A DNA stretch of 64,000 bases, taken from NCBI RefSeq assembly GCF_040784915.1, contig NZ_CP160797.1, positions 2,036,137-2,100,136 of the forward strand, in the 5' to 3' direction. The position numbers were made by a program, and so were the translations under genes. The number at the start of each line of letters is the position of its first letter. The first letter of the stretch is position 1. The notes below the pieces were generated by a model, which saw only the letters and a list, made by a program, of their open reading frames with translations, searched no databases and was not told the DNA's origin. Positions 44,901 through 55,586 of the stretch are shown piece by piece. The DNA is from Bacillus vallismortis (lineage in GTDB: Bacteria; Bacillota; Bacilli; Bacillales; Bacillaceae).

Positions 44901-47321
44901 TTGTCACAGCCAGAATTATTTCATGATTTACCATTAGAAGAGGTGATCGGGGACCGTTTTGGGCGCTATAGTAAATATATTATTCAAGACAGGGCGCTTC
45001 CTGATGCAAGAGACGGCTTAAAGCCGGTACAGCGCAGAATTCTGTATGCGATGCATACAGATGGAAATACGTTTGATAAAAACTTCAGAAAAGCGGCCAA
45101 AACGGTCGGTAACGTTATCGGTAACTATCATCCGCACGGTGACAGCTCGGTTTATGAAGCAATGGTGCGGATGAGCCAGGATTGGAAAGTGCGAAATGTG
45201 TTAATAGAAATGCATGGGAACAACGGAAGCATCGACGGAGATCCTCCGGCAGCCATGCGTTATACAGAGGCGCGATTATCTCCGATCGCATCTGAGCTTC
45301 TTCGGGATATTGACAAAAATACGGTTGAATTTGTGCCGAACTTCGATGATACAAGCAAGGAGCCTGTCGTACTCCCGGCGATGTTCCCTAACCTATTGGT
45401 CAACGGATCTACCGGGATATCAGCGGGATATGCGACTGACATTCCCCCTCATCATCTCGGAGAAGTCATTGATGCTGTTATTAAACGCATCCAAATGCCA
45501 TCTTGTTCTGTTGATGAACTCATGGAAGTCATAAAAGGGCCTGATTTTCCGACAGGCGGTGTTATTCAAGGTGTTGACGGCATAAGAAAAGCTTACGAAA
45601 CCGGAAAAGGAAAAATCATTATCCGCGGAAAAGCTGAAATAGAAGGAATCAGAGGCGGACGTGAACAAATCGTCATTACTGAAATTCCTTATGAAGTAAA
45701 CAAAGCCAACCTTGTGAAAAAAATGGACGAGTTCCGCATTGATAAAAAGGTTGAGGGCATCTCAGAGGTTCGCGATGAAACGGACCGTACAGGGCTGAGA
45801 GTGGTTATTGAACTGAAAAAAGAAGCGGATGCCAAAGGCATTTTGAATTTCTTATATAAAAATACCGATTTGCAGATCACATATAACTTTAATATGGTGG
45901 CCATTCATAACCGCCGTCCGATGCTGATGAGTCTGCCGGCTATTTTAGATGCATATATCGGCCACCAAAAAGAAGTCGTCACAAACCGTTCCGTTTACGA
46001 GCTTCAAAAAGCAAAAGACAGGCATCACATCGTAGAAGGTCTCATGAAAGCTTTGTCCATTTTGGATGAAGTCATTGCAACAATCCGTTCTTCAAGCGAC
46101 AAACGTGACGCTAAAAACAATTTGATAGCGAAATATGAATTTACAGAGCCTCAGGCTGAAGCGATCGTGTCATTGCAGCTATACCGTTTAACCAATACAG
46201 ATATCACAGCGCTGAAGGAAGAGGCTGAAGAGCTAGATGAAAAAATTGAAGAGCTCGAATCCATTCTGAGCAATGATAAAAAGCTGTTAAAAGTGATCAC
46301 AAACAGCTTAAAAGCACTGAAAAAGAAATATGCAGACACAAGACGCTCTGTGATTGAAGAAAAAATTGAGGAAATTAAGATTAACCTTGAAGTCATGGTT
46401 GCCTCTGAAGATGTATATGTGACCGTTACGAAGGATGGTTACTTAAAACGGACGAGCCAGCGCTCATATGCCGCTTCCAACGGTCAGGATTTCGGAATGA
46501 AAGATACGGATAGGATACTGCATCAGTTTGAAATGAATACGACAGATGTGCTGCTGCTCTTTACGAACAAAGGAAGCTATATCTATTGCCCGGTTCACCA
46601 GCTGCCTGATATCAGATGGAAGGACATGGGCCAGCATTTTTCAAATGTGATTAGCATTGATGGTGATGAAACGATTGTAAAGGCCATACCGATAAAAGAA
46701 TTTGATCCAGCAGCGTATCTATTGTTCTTTACGAAAAACGGAATGGTGAAAAAGACAGAGCTCACCCATTATAAAGCACAGCGTTATTCTAAAGCGCTCG
46801 TGGCATTAAATTTGAAGGGTGAAGATGAACTGATCGATGTACATGTGACAAATGGGGAAAGCCAGATCTTTATGGCCACTCACCTTGGATACGGCCTATG
46901 GTTTGGAGAGGACGAAGTAAATGTAGTTGGTGCGCGTGCGGCAGGTGTCAAAGGGATTAACTTAAAAGAAGATGACTTTGTGGTCTCCGGAGAGATCCTT
47001 CAAGAATCTGATTCAATTGTATTGTTCACACAGCGGGGAGCGGTAAAACGCATGAGTCTCGCCGAGTTTGAAAAAACGTCCCGTGCAAAACGAGGTGTCG
47101 TGATGCTAAGGGAACTGAAGAAAAATCCTCACCGTGTCGTATCGGTGTTCGCTTGTCGTCTTGATCAACGACTTATGGCGGAAACAGAAAAAGGCGACAG
47201 AAAAGAACTGCAGGCAAAAGACTTGCGGACAAACGACAGATACAGCAATGGCTCTTTCTTTATTGATGAAGAGGAATCAGGCAAAGTCACAGCTGTTTGG
47301 CGCCTTCAAACAGAGCAATAA
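44901..47321 (+). CDS. parC: ParC, topoisomerase IV subunit A
   Basis: 806-residue DNA-cleaving subunit. Catalytic tyrosine Tyr121 in [13 protein letters not shown]; the quinolone-determining region [19 protein letters not shown] has the unmutated Ser and Glu. A coiled-coil tower and a C-terminal beta-pinwheel with repeated strands follow. TTG start, AGGAGGTTT in the end of parE, so translation is coupled. Confidence 0.96.
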   Translation: MSQPELFHDLPLEEVIGDRFGRYSKYIIQDRALPDARDGLKPVQRRILYAMHTDGNTFDKNFRKAAKTVGNVIGNYHPHGDSSVYEAMVRMSQDWKVRNVLIEMHGNNGSIDGDPPAAMRYTEARLSPIASELLRDIDKNTVEFVPNFDDTSKEPVVLPAMFPNLLVNGSTGISAGYATDIPPHHLGEVIDAVIKRIQMPSCSVDELMEVIKGPDFPTGGVIQGVDGIRKAYETGKGKIIIRGKAEIEGIRGGREQIVITEIPYEVNKANLVKKMDEFRIDKKVEGISEVRDETDRTGLRVVIELKKEADAKGILNFLYKNTDLQITYNFNMVAIHNRRPMLMSLPAILDAYIGHQKEVVTNRSVYELQKAKDRHHIVEGLMKALSILDEVIATIRSSSDKRDAKNNLIAKYEFTEPQAEAIVSLQLYRLTNTDITALKEEAEELDEKIEELESILSNDKKLLKVITNSLKALKKKYADTRRSVIEEKIEEIKINLEVMVASEDVYVTVTKDGYLKRTSQRSYAASNGQDFGMKDTDRILHQFEMNTTDVLLLFTNKGSYIYCPVHQLPDIRWKDMGQHFSNVISIDGDETIVKAIPIKEFDPAAYLLFFTKNGMVKKTELTHYKAQRYSKALVALNLKGEDELIDVHVTNGESQIFMATHLGYGLWFGEDEVNVVGARAAGVKGINLKEDDFVVSGEILQESDSIVLFTQRGAVKRMSLAEFEKTSRAKRGVVMLRELKKNPHRVVSVFACRLDQRLMAETEKGDRKELQAKDLRTNDRYSNGSFFIDEEESGKVTAVWRLQTEQ

Positions 47322-47325
47322 TATA

Positions 47326-47355
47326 AAACCCGCTCACATTATGTGAGCGGGTTTC
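47326..47355 (+). terminator. Terminator after parC
   Basis: AAACCCGCTCACAT / ATGTGAGCGGGTTT with a very tight loop, 4 bases past the stop. It is symmetrical and would also serve the converging small gene. Confidence 0.93.
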
Positions 47356-47368
47356 GTTTGTTTTTCAA

Positions 47369-47494
47369 TTAGCTTTCTTGGCTGGTGAAAAGATCTGTAA
47401 AGGCATGAACAAATTCGATTCCTTGCCATACAAATAAATTCAGCGCTGTGAAAGAAAATAAGCCTATAATCACCATTCTTAAGATAAACAACAT
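47369..47494 (-). CDS. Small membrane protein, 41 residues
   Basis: ATG at 47494 with GAGGAGG 9 bases upstream. MLFILRMVIIGLFSFTALNL is a single hydrophobic segment, followed by a short tail with Trp, His and Glu that ends TSQES. The frame is open upstream but without a better start. It is the distal gene of a two-gene minus-strand group with the next gene. Not recognised. Confidence 0.6.
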   Translation of the reverse strand: MLFILRMVIIGLFSFTALNLFVWQGIEFVHAFTDLFTSQES

Positions 47495-47519
47495 GTTTAA
47501 CAGCCTCCTCATATTTTCG

Positions 47520-47873
47520 TTATATAATCGGGTGATGTTGAACATGAAGTTTGCCAAAATAAGACGATTGATAAAATTTGGCCAGTATAAAGCTTTTTTT
47601 TCGCTGGCGCCTGCGGGAGTATCCCGTATCTTTGCTTTCAGCGGTCAGAAGCCGAACAGCCATTGCCCATAAAGCAGTCAGCGCAAATGCTCCTGTGATG
47701 GATTTCTTCTCATCATCAGCATTTTGGCCGGCTTTCATCTCATGCAATTCCTGCTGGTCGGCTACGGCTTTATAATGATGGCCGATATCAAAGGCGTGGG
47801 GAAGTGAGAACAAATGAAAACTGGCAATCGCCAAGAATAAGATGGACGCTTTCAGTATCGTTACTTTTTTCAA
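47520..47873 (-). CDS. Small exported or membrane protein, 117 residues (ynfC position)
   Basis: TTG start behind GGGGGGGAGAT. N-terminal hydrophobic segment MKKVTILKASILFLAIASFHLFS could be a signal peptide or anchor; a second hydrophobic stretch (GAFALTALWAMAVRLL) follows; the C-terminus is basic with many aromatic residues. It occupies the place of ynfC between parC and alsT, but I cannot confirm identity to YnfC. Confidence 0.6.
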   Translation of the reverse strand: MKKVTILKASILFLAIASFHLFSLPHAFDIGHHYKAVADQQELHEMKAGQNADDEKKSITGAFALTALWAMAVRLLTAESKDTGYSRRRQRKKSFILAKFYQSSYFGKLHVQHHPII

Positions 47874-48351
47874 ATGATCTCCCCCCCTTTAATATTACTG
47901 AATATTTTTATAATAATACCCTAACCCATCCTGAAAGTAAACCTGATTTATTAAATTTAAAAATAAAGTTTACTTTGTTAAGTATATATCTTTTTGCTTA
48001 TTTTTGAAAGAGCAACTTCATTTATTAGTGTATGTATACCCGGTCTGAGACGTGAATAAAAACATATTTTAAATGATATGTTTGTTGTTTAGGATTTATG
48101 CCTCTATTTATCAGAGAAATTCTTACTTTTCAAAAGAAATACGATTTTTAATGAAGCTTATAAGAAGTAATTTTTTATTCATAGGAAAATAATAGAGAGG
48201 GGGACCGAAGGAGGGAGTATCAATCTAGGACAATAATCTTCACGAAAAAACTTCCTAATTCGACATATTGTGATATAATAAGACTTATCATGTTAAAAAA
48301 TCTAACATCAAATTTGAAATTACTATGAATTGATGAATACGGGAGGTCAAT
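47874..48351. other. 478 bases upstream of alsT
   Basis: AT-rich, no gene recognised. A TATAAT at 48274-48279 is the likely -10 of alsT with a weak -35. The TnrA/GlnR box lies just after it. Confidence 0.5.
48291..48307. promoter_or_regulatory. TnrA/GlnR box in front of alsT
   Basis: TGTTA-N7-TAACA matches the TGTNAN7TNACA consensus exactly. It begins 12 bases after the -10 box, a position expected to block transcription. Confidence 0.85.
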
Positions 48352-49749
48352 ATGGAGTCTTTTTTCAACAGCTTAATCAATATTCCAAGTGCTTTTATCT
48401 GGAAATATTTATTTTATATTTTAGTAGGACTTGGGTTATTTTTTACACTTCGTTTTGGTTTTATCCAATTCCGTTATTTTATTGAAATGTTCAGAATAGT
48501 GGGAGAGAAGCCTGACGGAAATAAAGGCGTTTCATCTATGCAGGCATTCTTTATTTCAGCCGCATCCCGAGTCGGTACAGGGAATTTGACGGGTGTTGCC
48601 TTAGCAATTGCGACAGGCGGACCGGGCGCTGTCTTTTGGATGTGGGTTGTAGCTGCTGTAGGTATGGCTTCAAGCTTTGTTGAGAGCACGTTAGCCCAGC
48701 TTTATAAAGTGAAGGACGGAGACGATTTCCGCGGCGGACCGGCCTACTATATTCAAAAAGGCCTTGGTGTCAGATGGCTCGGCATCGTATTCGCTGTCTT
48801 AATTACCGTATCATTCGGTTTAATTTTTAACGCTGTTCAATCCAATACAATTGCAGGAGCGTTAGAAGGCGCTTTTCATGTGAATAAAATAGTTGTGGCC
48901 ATTGTTCTTGCTGTTTTAACGGCCTTTATTATCTTCGGCGGTTTAAAACGTGTTGTCGCTGTGACACAATTGATTGTTCCAGTCATGGCTGGGCTTTATA
49001 TTCTCATTGCTCTTTATGTTGTATTCACAAATATTTCTGCATTCCCAAGCGTTATTGCGATCATTGTTAAAAACGCTTTAGGAATTGAACAAGTTGTCGG
49101 CGGAGGACTGGGAGCGATCATCGTCATTGGTGCACAGCGCGGACTTTTCTCTAACGAAGCAGGAATGGGTAGCGCGCCAAACGCTGCTGCTACTGCTCAT
49201 GTTTCACATCCGGCAAAGCAGGGCTTTATTCAGACATTAGGCGTGTTTTTCGATACATTTATCGTATGTACGTCTACAGCGTTTATCATTTTACTGTACA
49301 GTGTAACACCAAAAGGTGACGGCATCCAGGTTACACAGGCTGCTCTGAGCCACCATATTGGAGGCTGGGCTCCTAGTTTCATAGCTATCGCAATGTTCTT
49401 GTTCGCCTTTAGTTCAGTTGTCGGAAACTACTATTATGGCGAGACAAACATTGAATTTATTAAAACAAGCAAAACATGGCTGAACATTTACCGTATCGCG
49501 GTTATTGCTATGGTTGTCTTTGGGTGTGTAGCAGGGTTCCAGATTGTTTGGGATATGGCGGACCTCTTTATGGGGATTATGGCGTTGATTAACTTAATTG
49601 TGATAACGCTCTTGTCAAACGTAGCTTACAAAGTGTATAAAGATTACGCGAATCAGCGAAAACAAGGACTTGACCCTGTATTTAAATCGAAAAACATCCC
49701 GGGTCTTAAAAACACTGAAACTTGGGAAGATGAGAAACAAGAAGCATAA
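48352..49749 (+). CDS. alsT: AlsT, sodium:alanine/glutamine symporter
   Basis: 465-residue AGCS-family carrier with about eleven helices. Family signatures: GVSSMQAFFISAASRVGTGNLTGVALAIATGGPGAVFWMW, ESTLAQLYKVKD-FRGGPAYYIQKGLG and AQRGLFSNEAGMGSAPNAAATA. Imports small amino acids with Na+; the nitrogen-control box upstream fits glutamine/alanine use. GGGAGGTCAAT precedes the ATG. Confidence 0.94.
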   Translation: MESFFNSLINIPSAFIWKYLFYILVGLGLFFTLRFGFIQFRYFIEMFRIVGEKPDGNKGVSSMQAFFISAASRVGTGNLTGVALAIATGGPGAVFWMWVVAAVGMASSFVESTLAQLYKVKDGDDFRGGPAYYIQKGLGVRWLGIVFAVLITVSFGLIFNAVQSNTIAGALEGAFHVNKIVVAIVLAVLTAFIIFGGLKRVVAVTQLIVPVMAGLYILIALYVVFTNISAFPSVIAIIVKNALGIEQVVGGGLGAIIVIGAQRGLFSNEAGMGSAPNAAATAHVSHPAKQGFIQTLGVFFDTFIVCTSTAFIILLYSVTPKGDGIQVTQAALSHHIGGWAPSFIAIAMFLFAFSSVVGNYYYGETNIEFIKTSKTWLNIYRIAVIAMVVFGCVAGFQIVWDMADLFMGIMALINLIVITLLSNVAYKVYKDYANQRKQGLDPVFKSKNIPGLKNTETWEDEKQEA

Positions 49750-49756
49750 AAACACG

Positions 49757-49790
49757 GCTGCATTCACTTCAATGAATGCAGCTTTTTATT
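49757..49790 (+). terminator. Terminator after alsT
   Basis: GCTGCATTCA / TGAATGCAGC with a 6-base loop, then TTTTTATT. Confidence 0.92.
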
Positions 49791-50072
49791 TGCCGAAAAG
49801 AAGCGGAATATTTTGATTTGATAAAATAATGATGTGTAAAGTCCTGATTATACACTTTTATCTTTGATCCACATGTATCAGCTTGTATCTGAAACAACAC
49901 AAAAAGAGAAATTAGACAGGCTTTTAAGCCGGCTAAAAACAAGAAATTAGGTTGATAGACAAATATAAGAAAGCTTTTTACAATGAGTTCGTGGTAAAAA
50001 AGCGAAAGGGAGGAGAGCGGTGAGTTACTAGGCATATTTTTTACATATTGATTTGAAGGAGGAATATCATAT
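49791..50072. other. 282 bases upstream of bglC
   Basis: No gene seen. Includes the leader of bglC; I find no consensus cre site and no convincing -35/-10 pair. Confidence 0.4.
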
Positions 50073-51572
50073 ATGAAACGTTCAGTCTCTATCTTAACCG
50101 TATGTTTATTCATTGCATTACTAGCGACCGGCGGCTTGGCGGCTCCAGAAGCATCTGCAGCAGGGACAAAGACGCCGGTATCCATAAATGGCCAGCTTAG
50201 CATAAAAGGCACACAGCTAGTCAATCAAGATGGCAAAACGGTGCAGTTGAAGGGGATCAGTTCACACGGATTGCAATGGTTTGGCGATTTTGTCAATAAA
50301 GACACCTTAAAATGGCTGAGAGACGATTGGGGCATTACGGTTTTCCGAGCGGCGATGTATACGGCAGACGGCGGTTATATTGATAATCCGTCTGTGAAAA
50401 ACAAAGTAAAAGAAGCGGTTGAAGCGGCAAAAGAGCTTGGGATATATGTCATCATCGACTGGCATATCTTAAATGACGGCAACCCAAATCAAAATAAAGA
50501 GAAGGCAAAAGAATTCTTCAAGGAAATGTCAAGCCTTTACGGAAACACGCCAAACGTTATCTATGAAATTGCGAATGAACCAAACGGCGATGTGAACTGG
50601 AAGCGTGATATTAAACCGTATGCGGAAGAAGTAAGTTCCGTTATCCGTAAAAACGATCCCGACAACATCATCATTGTCGGTACCGGTACATGGAGCCAGG
50701 ATGTGAATGATGCTGCAGATGATCAGCTTGCGGATAACAATATCATGTACGCGCTTCATTTTTATGCCGGCACACATGGCCAGTTTTTACGGGATAAGGC
50801 AAACTATGCCCTCAGCAAAGGAGCGCCTATTTTTGTGACGGAGTGGGGGACAAGCGATGCTTCCGGAAATGGCGGAGTATTCCTGGACCAGTCACGGGAA
50901 TGGCTGAATTATCTCGACAGCAAGAACATCAGCTGGGTCAACTGGAATCTTTCTGATAAGCAGGAATCGTCTTCAGCTTTAAAGCCGGGAGCATCTAAAA
51001 CAGGCGGCTGGCCGTTGTCAGGTTTATCGTCTTCAGGAATATTTGTAAGAGAAAGCATTCTCGGTACCAAAGATTCGACGAAGGACAGCCCTGAAACGCC
51101 GGTTCAAGATCAACCTACACAGGAAAAGAGCATCTCTGTGCAATCCAGAGCAGGGGATGGAAGTGTGAACGGAAACCAGATCCGCCCGCAGCTTCACATC
51201 AAAAATAACGGCAACTCCACGGTTGATTTAAAAGATGTCACTGTCCGTTACTGGTATAACGCGAAAAACAAAGGCCAAAACTTTGACTGTGACTACGCGC
51301 AGATCGGATGCGGCAATGTGACCCACAAGTTTGTGACGTTGCATAAACCTAAGAAAGGCGCAGATACCTATCTGGAACTAGGATTTAAAACCGGAGCGCT
51401 TTCATCGGGAGCAAGCACAGGGGATATTCAGCTTCGTCTTCACAATGATGACTGGAGCAATTATGCACAAAGCGGGGATTATTCCTTTTTTCAATCAAAT
51501 ACGTTTAAAACAACGAAAAAAATCACATTATATAATCACGGAAAACTGATTTGGGGAACAGAGCCCAAATAG
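50073..51572 (+). CDS. bglC: BglC (EglS), secreted GH5 endoglucanase with CBM3
   Basis: Cuts internal beta-1,4-glucan bonds of cellulose and related polymers outside the cell. A 499-residue protein: signal peptide (residues 1-29, cleavage near ASA), GH5 barrel (about 45-325) with acid/base Glu169 in EIANEPNGD and nucleophile Glu257 in FVTEWGTSD, a linker, then a CBM3 cellulose-binding module (about 355-499, [23 protein letters not shown]). AAGGAGGAAT precedes the ATG. Confidence 0.97.
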   Translation: MKRSVSILTVCLFIALLATGGLAAPEASAAGTKTPVSINGQLSIKGTQLVNQDGKTVQLKGISSHGLQWFGDFVNKDTLKWLRDDWGITVFRAAMYTADGGYIDNPSVKNKVKEAVEAAKELGIYVIIDWHILNDGNPNQNKEKAKEFFKEMSSLYGNTPNVIYEIANEPNGDVNWKRDIKPYAEEVSSVIRKNDPDNIIIVGTGTWSQDVNDAADDQLADNNIMYALHFYAGTHGQFLRDKANYALSKGAPIFVTEWGTSDASGNGGVFLDQSREWLNYLDSKNISWVNWNLSDKQESSSALKPGASKTGGWPLSGLSSSGIFVRESILGTKDSTKDSPETPVQDQPTQEKSISVQSRAGDGSVNGNQIRPQLHIKNNGNSTVDLKDVTVRYWYNAKNKGQNFDCDYAQIGCGNVTHKFVTLHKPKKGADTYLELGFKTGALSSGASTGDIQLRLHNDDWSNYAQSGDYSFFQSNTFKTTKKITLYNHGKLIWGTEPK

Positions 51573-51584
51573 TTCAGCTTTTGG

Positions 51585-51612
51585 CGGGCATCAGCAATGA
51601 TGTCCGTTTTTA
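51585..51612 (+). terminator. Terminator after bglC
   Basis: CGGGCATCA / TGATGTCCG with a 4-base loop and TTTTTA, 13 bases past the stop. Confidence 0.88.
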
Positions 51613-51646
51613 GCACCTTATACAGCAAAATAAGGAGGATTACGTT

Positions 51647-51913
51647 GTGGATGACATATTGAAACAGTATATGGTGCTGTTCAAACATATGAATGATGTG
51701 ATAAATGGCCCGGACTATCCGGGTAAGGAAAAAGATATTCAAAATCAAAAAGAACAGATCGAACCTTACGAGACACAGCTGCAGCAACGTTTTTCTACGG
51801 ATTATGACTACGATGAATTTGCTGATTCAGCTATTAAATGTGCATATGGCGATATGACGCTGGAAGATTTAGAAGCCGTTTATTATGAATTAACAACACC
51901 ATTTTATGATTGA
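51647..51913 (+). CDS. ynfE: YnfE, small acidic protein
   Basis: 88 residues, acidic, no membrane segment; [20 protein letters not shown] at the start and a C-terminal half rich in Asp/Tyr ([34 protein letters not shown]). GTG start behind AAGGAGG. Matches YnfE by order and sequence. Function unknown. Confidence 0.88.
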   Translation: MDDILKQYMVLFKHMNDVINGPDYPGKEKDIQNQKEQIEPYETQLQQRFSTDYDYDEFADSAIKCAYGDMTLEDLEAVYYELTTPFYD

Positions 51914-52350
<437 letters not shown>

Positions 52351-53505
52351 TTATGTCACCTTGTTGCTGGTCTTCTTGATCAAGTCCACGCCATCATATG
52401 CCAGATTTTCAACACTTGCAGCCTTCTGCAGTATGTAATGATCAAAAAAGTTCTTCGTATAGTCTGTAACAAGATTTCGCATCTCCATAGCATCCCGTTC
52501 GCCTCTGCTGAGCTCCTCATAAGCACTGGTAAACACAATGTCGCAGTAATCTAAATGCGCAACACGATCAACAGAGAAATAATAGGTTTCCATGCTATTG
52601 TTAGCGCCAATTATCGCATTCATGTTATAGTTAGGTTCACAAAAAAGCAGCAAAAAGGGTTTCTTAAGGTCGCTGTCGAGAAGGCCGAACGCACCGCTAT
52701 CCAAGCCAATCCCGCAGGCGAACCGGTCGTCGTCCCGGCAAACAATCGCCGTTGTAGGCCCTCCGTAAGAATGTCCGACTATGCCCATGCCGATATCAAG
52801 CAACAATCTGCGTTTAAAGATGGAATTCAGCTCTCCAGAGTCCAGTTTGTAAAGATAATCGGCTACATACCTTACATCTTCTGCCTGTAATTCACTATAC
52901 TCTGTTAACTTGTCAAGTATCGGCAGTTGAAGCACGTTACGGCACATCTCAATGGCAGTTTCATCGTCAGGCCGCATTTCCATCTTACCAGCCAACGCCC
53001 GCATCTCCTGATCTTCAGAAAACGCCATAATGACATCCGAAAAATCCTTTGATACATTAAACAGGCGCCCATCTTTACGCTTATACATCGTGCTATTCTG
53101 ATGCCCGATGCTTACCACAACATATCCCATGCTTGCCAAGTCTGTACATATCACTGTACCCCATTCTGGAGAACCGCCCCCGCCGCAAACATAGAATAAC
53201 ACCGGATAGCGTTTTTCCTTCCAGGAGAGAGCAAGGTCGTCGTAACAATGAGTTTTGATATCGATAGAGAAAAAATCCTTTTCCTTCAGATACTCAGTGA
53301 CAAGTGGCTGGTCATGAACCATTTCGTAGACTTCAGGAAACATGTACGTTGATGGAGTCTTCCCTTCGCTGCTATCAGATGGATAGTACATAAACGCGGT
53401 CAATTCTCTTTTTGAGTGATCTGATGCCGTGTACTCAAAATCCATCTGGGTTCGGCCGACAGTATAGCCGCCAATTGGTTCTGGAAATGCGTCATAAGTT
53501 TTCAT
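52351..53505 (-). CDS. PAF-acetylhydrolase-like alpha/beta hydrolase
   Basis: 384 residues, no signal peptide. The nucleophile elbow GMGIVGHSYGG with its Ser, the preceding PVLFYVCGGGGSPEWGTVICTDLASMGYVVVSIGHQNS (oxyanion loop), and a late Asp/His pair (GLDSGAF; RVAHLDYCD) fit the platelet-activating factor acetylhydrolase type of esterase. Substrate unknown. AAGGGGGAAA precedes the ATG. As I recall it is absent between ynfE and xynC in strain 168, and it sits beside decayed gene fragments, so it was probably inserted. Confidence 0.8.
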   Translation of the reverse strand: MKTYDAFPEPIGGYTVGRTQMDFEYTASDHSKRELTAFMYYPSDSSEGKTPSTYMFPEVYEMVHDQPLVTEYLKEKDFFSIDIKTHCYDDLALSWKEKRYPVLFYVCGGGGSPEWGTVICTDLASMGYVVVSIGHQNSTMYKRKDGRLFNVSKDFSDVIMAFSEDQEMRALAGKMEMRPDDETAIEMCRNVLQLPILDKLTEYSELQAEDVRYVADYLYKLDSGELNSIFKRRLLLDIGMGIVGHSYGGPTTAIVCRDDDRFACGIGLDSGAFGLLDSDLKKPFLLLFCEPNYNMNAIIGANNSMETYYFSVDRVAHLDYCDIVFTSAYEELSRGERDAMEMRNLVTDYTKNFFDHYILQKAASVENLAYDGVDLIKKTSNKVT

Positions 53506-53617
53506 TCTCGTTTTCCCCCTTAATTAATAAAAGTGGCGAATGTGAAATACAAACATTGCTCTATAAGCGCTTTTCAAAACTGTGAAACTATTACATCCTA
53601 TCTTCAGTGAATCATAT

Positions 53618-54030
53618 CTACTCCCTGACTTTCTTGTGATCGCTAACAATTTCAGAATATTTATGATCTTCAAGCAGCCCATGACCCATAAAGTCAGCAA
53701 AGTACTTACTTAATCTTATGTTGCAGCTTAGAGTCCTTAATATCGAATTCCCTAAAAAACATGACTAAATGAAACTGCATTGACTCAAACATAAAAGATA
53801 TCAAGTCGTCGTCAATATCAGGTCGGAGATATCCATCAACCCTCAATCGGCGTAAAATTCCTTGATTAAGGGGATGACTCGCCCTTTAGCACATTCAGAT
53901 ATATTTTAAGCGAAATGTTCTCAGGAATGTATAAAAATGTTTCAGTTAACACTTTTTGCCATCGAGAAGTATCTAAACTCTTTGGATCAATGTCTGGTTT
54001 TTCATAAAATCTGCTTCTAGCTATTTAACC
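53618..54030 (-). pseudogene. Decayed gene, TetR-like C-terminal portion
   Basis: Minus-strand open pieces in different frames read in series: one with PKSLDTSRWQKVLTETFLYIP, then in a second frame LRRLRVDGYLRPDIDDDLISF followed by MFESMQFHLVMFFREFDI, then in a third frame FADFMGHGLLEDHKYSEIVS to a TAG at 53618. The middle piece looks like the ligand-binding half of a TetR-family regulator. At least two frameshifts and no intact start make this a pseudogene. It lies directly upstream of the hydrolase gene, which it may once have controlled. Confidence 0.55.
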
Positions 54031-54160
54031 ACACCTCCAAATTAGGATCTATTAATGCTTTATCAAAGTTGGCGTATAATACAGCTAAAATATAACAATG
54101 AAAAACTGATGTCTCCCGCATGTAAGGCTTTAATGCTGTATGCTTCAGACGCAAGACACG
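54031..54160 (-). pseudogene. Gene fragment of unknown origin
   Basis: A 43-codon minus-strand open stretch with strong coding character (KHTALKPYMRETSVFHCYIL, then AVLYANFDKALIDPNLEVWL) begins directly after the xynC terminator and ends in a stop. It has no start signals. It is either the upstream part of the neighbouring decayed regulator or another gene; I do not recognise it. Confidence 0.45.
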
Positions 54161-54192
54161 AAAAAAGCGATTTTCCGATCGGAAAATCGCTC
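54161..54192 (-). terminator. Terminator after xynD-xynC
   Basis: Perfect AGCGATTTTCC / GGAAAATCGCT with loop GATC, then six T's on the minus strand, 34 bases past xynC. Confidence 0.95.
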
Positions 54193-54225
54193 AATTTCAA
54201 CGTGGTACGCTTGCCTTAGGTGCCT

Positions 54226-55497
54226 TTAACGATTTACGACAAATGTTGTCACGCTTTGAGCTGGAAGATGGGCCCAAAAATGATTGTCCGTTACTTTAAG
54301 ATTCGTCCCAGGTTGAAGATTGCTGTTGCTGCTGGTGATCCATCTAGATACCTGAGAAGCAGATCCATTCTGCAAAACAAAGTTTTGGTTAACTCCTGTG
54401 TTGCTTTTGTTAATGGCAACAATAACGACCTTGTTGTCACCTTTATAGGCTGACACGTAAACGTTCGGATTAGGATTTTTCGTTGCATCAATCCTTACAT
54501 ATCCAGGGCGCACAAACTTTGAGAAATGAGCCATATTGTAGCCACGTTTGCTGATCGTGCCATCTTCTTTCATAGGACCATATGATCTTCGGATGTACCA
54601 CCAAACATAAGCTTGAAAATCCCCTTCAACCATCGAATTGTGAATATGTTGTGAAACATCCAAGGCCTCGGGCCATCGATCCGCCGAGTTGTTATCACTG
54701 TTCGGATAGTATACTTCCGTCATCCAAAGGTCCTTCCCCGCTCCTTTTTGTTTAAAAAGAGGATAAGGGAATTGACTGACCTGAGTCCCATACAGGTGGG
54801 TTCCGAGAATATCCATATTGGCAAGAGCCTGAGGATCGTTCAAGATTGGGTCAGACAAATTCTTCAAGTATTGAAATGACTCAGGTGCAATGACACGGGC
54901 ATTTATCGAGCCTGCGTTTTCTCTCATAAAGCGAAGTATTTCTTGCGGCGTCCACCACGTCCACTCGTGAGCGTAATCAGGCTCGTTTTGGATGGAAATC
55001 GCATACAGATTCACTCCATTACTCTTCATGAAGGTAACGAAATCGTTAAGGTGCTGCGCGTATGCGGCGTACTTATCGTATCTTAGGCGTTTAGCTGATG
55101 TGTCACCATTATGATTGAAGGTCTCAACCATATTGCTTGGAGGATTCCAAGGAGAAGCGAAAACGATTGCCCCGTGTTTGATCGCGCTCTTTGCAGTCTC
55201 TACTTCTTTGTACCAATTATTTCTATTTTCATCTACATGAATTCTTAAGATTGAAAAGCCTAACTGATTCTGTCCATTGCCAAAAGCAGTTTCTCTTTGA
55301 GCAGCAGTTAAATCTCCAACCCAAGCCGGGTGGTTCATTCCTCCAAAACCGCGAATCACTTGTTTTTCTGCAGAAATATTAACTGTTACATCATTTGCCG
55401 CAAAGACCTCAGCAGCGCCTGGGCCCATTAACATTACTGACAGCATAGTGAAACATACCAATAGTAGACAAATTGTTTTTTTGACGCTCGACATCAT
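54226..55497 (-). CDS. xynC: XynC, secreted GH30 glucuronoxylan endoxylanase
   Basis: Cuts xylan at positions set by methylglucuronate side groups. 423 residues: signal peptide (KKTICLLLVCFTMLSVMLMG, cleavage near VFAA), a GH30 subfamily 8 barrel with acid/base Glu in SIQNEPDYAHEW and nucleophile Glu in WMTEVYYP, and the side beta-domain to the C-terminus. The frame is open to 55578; AAGGAGAGG places the start at the ATG of 55497. Downstream gene of xynD, 89 bases apart, with no terminator between. Confidence 0.95.
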   Translation of the reverse strand: MMSSVKKTICLLLVCFTMLSVMLMGPGAAEVFAANDVTVNISAEKQVIRGFGGMNHPAWVGDLTAAQRETAFGNGQNQLGFSILRIHVDENRNNWYKEVETAKSAIKHGAIVFASPWNPPSNMVETFNHNGDTSAKRLRYDKYAAYAQHLNDFVTFMKSNGVNLYAISIQNEPDYAHEWTWWTPQEILRFMRENAGSINARVIAPESFQYLKNLSDPILNDPQALANMDILGTHLYGTQVSQFPYPLFKQKGAGKDLWMTEVYYPNSDNNSADRWPEALDVSQHIHNSMVEGDFQAYVWWYIRRSYGPMKEDGTISKRGYNMAHFSKFVRPGYVRIDATKNPNPNVYVSAYKGDNKVVIVAINKSNTGVNQNFVLQNGSASQVSRWITSSNSNLQPGTNLKVTDNHFWAHLPAQSVTTFVVNR

Positions 55498-55586
55498 TTT
55501 TTCCTCTCCTTCAATGTCTTTTACCGTATTAGAAAAATGTGTTCTGTCTGCTTTTATATCGCAAGCAAGCGGTGCCATAACTGGTG

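Noticed and set aside
43465..46396. Several antisense frames opposite parE and parC
   Set aside because: No ribosome-binding sites; composition typical of complementary-strand artefacts.
49769..50224. 151-codon minus-strand frame over the bglC leader and signal peptide
   Set aside because: Overlaps the secure start of bglC, no start signals.
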